Source: Hyphomonas johnsonii MHS-2
GTDB lineage: Bacteria; Pseudomonadota; Alphaproteobacteria; Caulobacterales; Hyphomonadaceae
Assembly (NCBI RefSeq): GCF_000685275.1
Contig: NZ_ARYK01000010.1
Span: 39,490-103,489, forward strand
DNA length: 64,000 nucleotides
Direction: 5' to 3'
Shown here: positions 63,920-64,000 of the stretch, piece by piece
Position numbering within the stretch: position 1 is the stretch's first letter
Layout of the letters: each line of letters begins with the position of its first letter
Notes under the pieces: model-generated
What the model saw: the letters and a program-made list of their open reading frames with translations, nothing else
Told to the model about the DNA's origin: nothing
Database searches by the model: none
Translations under genes and position numbers: made by a program

Positions 63920-64000
63920 AGCCTAACCGTCCGGAATTCACTCCAGAATGATTTTACCGCAATCTCCTAGACCGTCAGCCAGGCCGGGCGGACATAGGGT

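Overview
The window looks like a chromosomal segment of a stalked or budding alphaproteobacterium of the Caulobacterales, most likely the Hyphomonadaceae. The DNA is GC-rich. It encodes a CtrA ortholog with Asp51, the CtrA inhibitor SciP (DUF1153), a ChpT-like C-terminus beside cheY/cheR, GANTC and TTAA-type motifs in front of ctrA, and alphaproteobacterial pairings such as dnaG-rpoD and a lone UbiK. Genus placement is inference; no rRNA is present.

Layout. 1-1.5 kb: end of a ChpT-like phosphotransferase, then cheY and cheR. 1.6-6.1 kb: a SulP transporter and a copper-resistance copAB pair behind a CsoR-type operator. 6.2-13.2 kb: mnmA, a small protein that has a second copy at 62.5 kb, two uncharacterised exported proteins, a DMT exporter and an ELM1-like protein. 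13.2-29.3 kb: greA, carB, a glycine-zipper lipoprotein, an MBL hydrolase, an M48 protease, a DUF2141 protein with a well-defined regulated promoter, an orphan radical SAM protein, an autoregulated TetR, a 2OG oxygenase, carA, yqeY, a PRC-barrel lipoprotein, dnaG and rpoD. 29.4-38.8 kb: a GIY-YIG protein, a zinc protease, a 51-aa Cys/His/Lys protein, a polyproline lipoprotein, panD, midA-like, lgt, ubiK-like, YbjN, proC, a TetR-like protein and a kinase-like protein. 39.0-44.6 kb: sciP, a drastically shortened FliF-like protein, fliG, a short FlbE/FliH, fliN, flhF with a degraded GTPase site, flhG/minD-like and ctrA. 44.8-60.4 kb: patatin, selD/mnmH, rnhA, thrB, two tandem MFS genes, radC, map, osmC-like, a serine hydrolase, a MoaB-domain protein, a crotonase and a thiolase. 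60.4-61.7 kb: a tRNA-Leu(UAA) gene cut in two by a 1,120-bp insertion that itself carries an intact tRNA-Leu(UAA). 61.8-64 kb: an MlaC-like protein, the second repeat copy and an AT-richer sulfotransferase-like gene.

How genes fit together. CheY, CheR, SciP, CtrA, FliG, FliN, FlhF and FlhG point to cell-cycle-controlled polar motility or polar organisation. MnmA (2-thiouridine), SelD (selenophosphate) and MnmH (S-to-Se exchange) form a connected tRNA wobble-uridine pathway. CarA and CarB make carbamoyl phosphate from separate loci. CopA and CopB form a periplasmic/outer-membrane copper defence.

The two most unusual things are (1) the reduced flagellar ring locus at 39.4-43.8 kb, where the FliF-like protein keeps only TM1, a collar-less RBM3, TM2 and the FliG-binding tail while FlhF has lost GTPase motifs, and (2) the split and functionally replaced tRNA-Leu at 60.5-61.7 kb. 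No stretch longer than about 300 bases lacks a gene, apart from the flanks inside the tRNA insertion, described under that feature. Bases 63920-64000 hold nothing I can assign.
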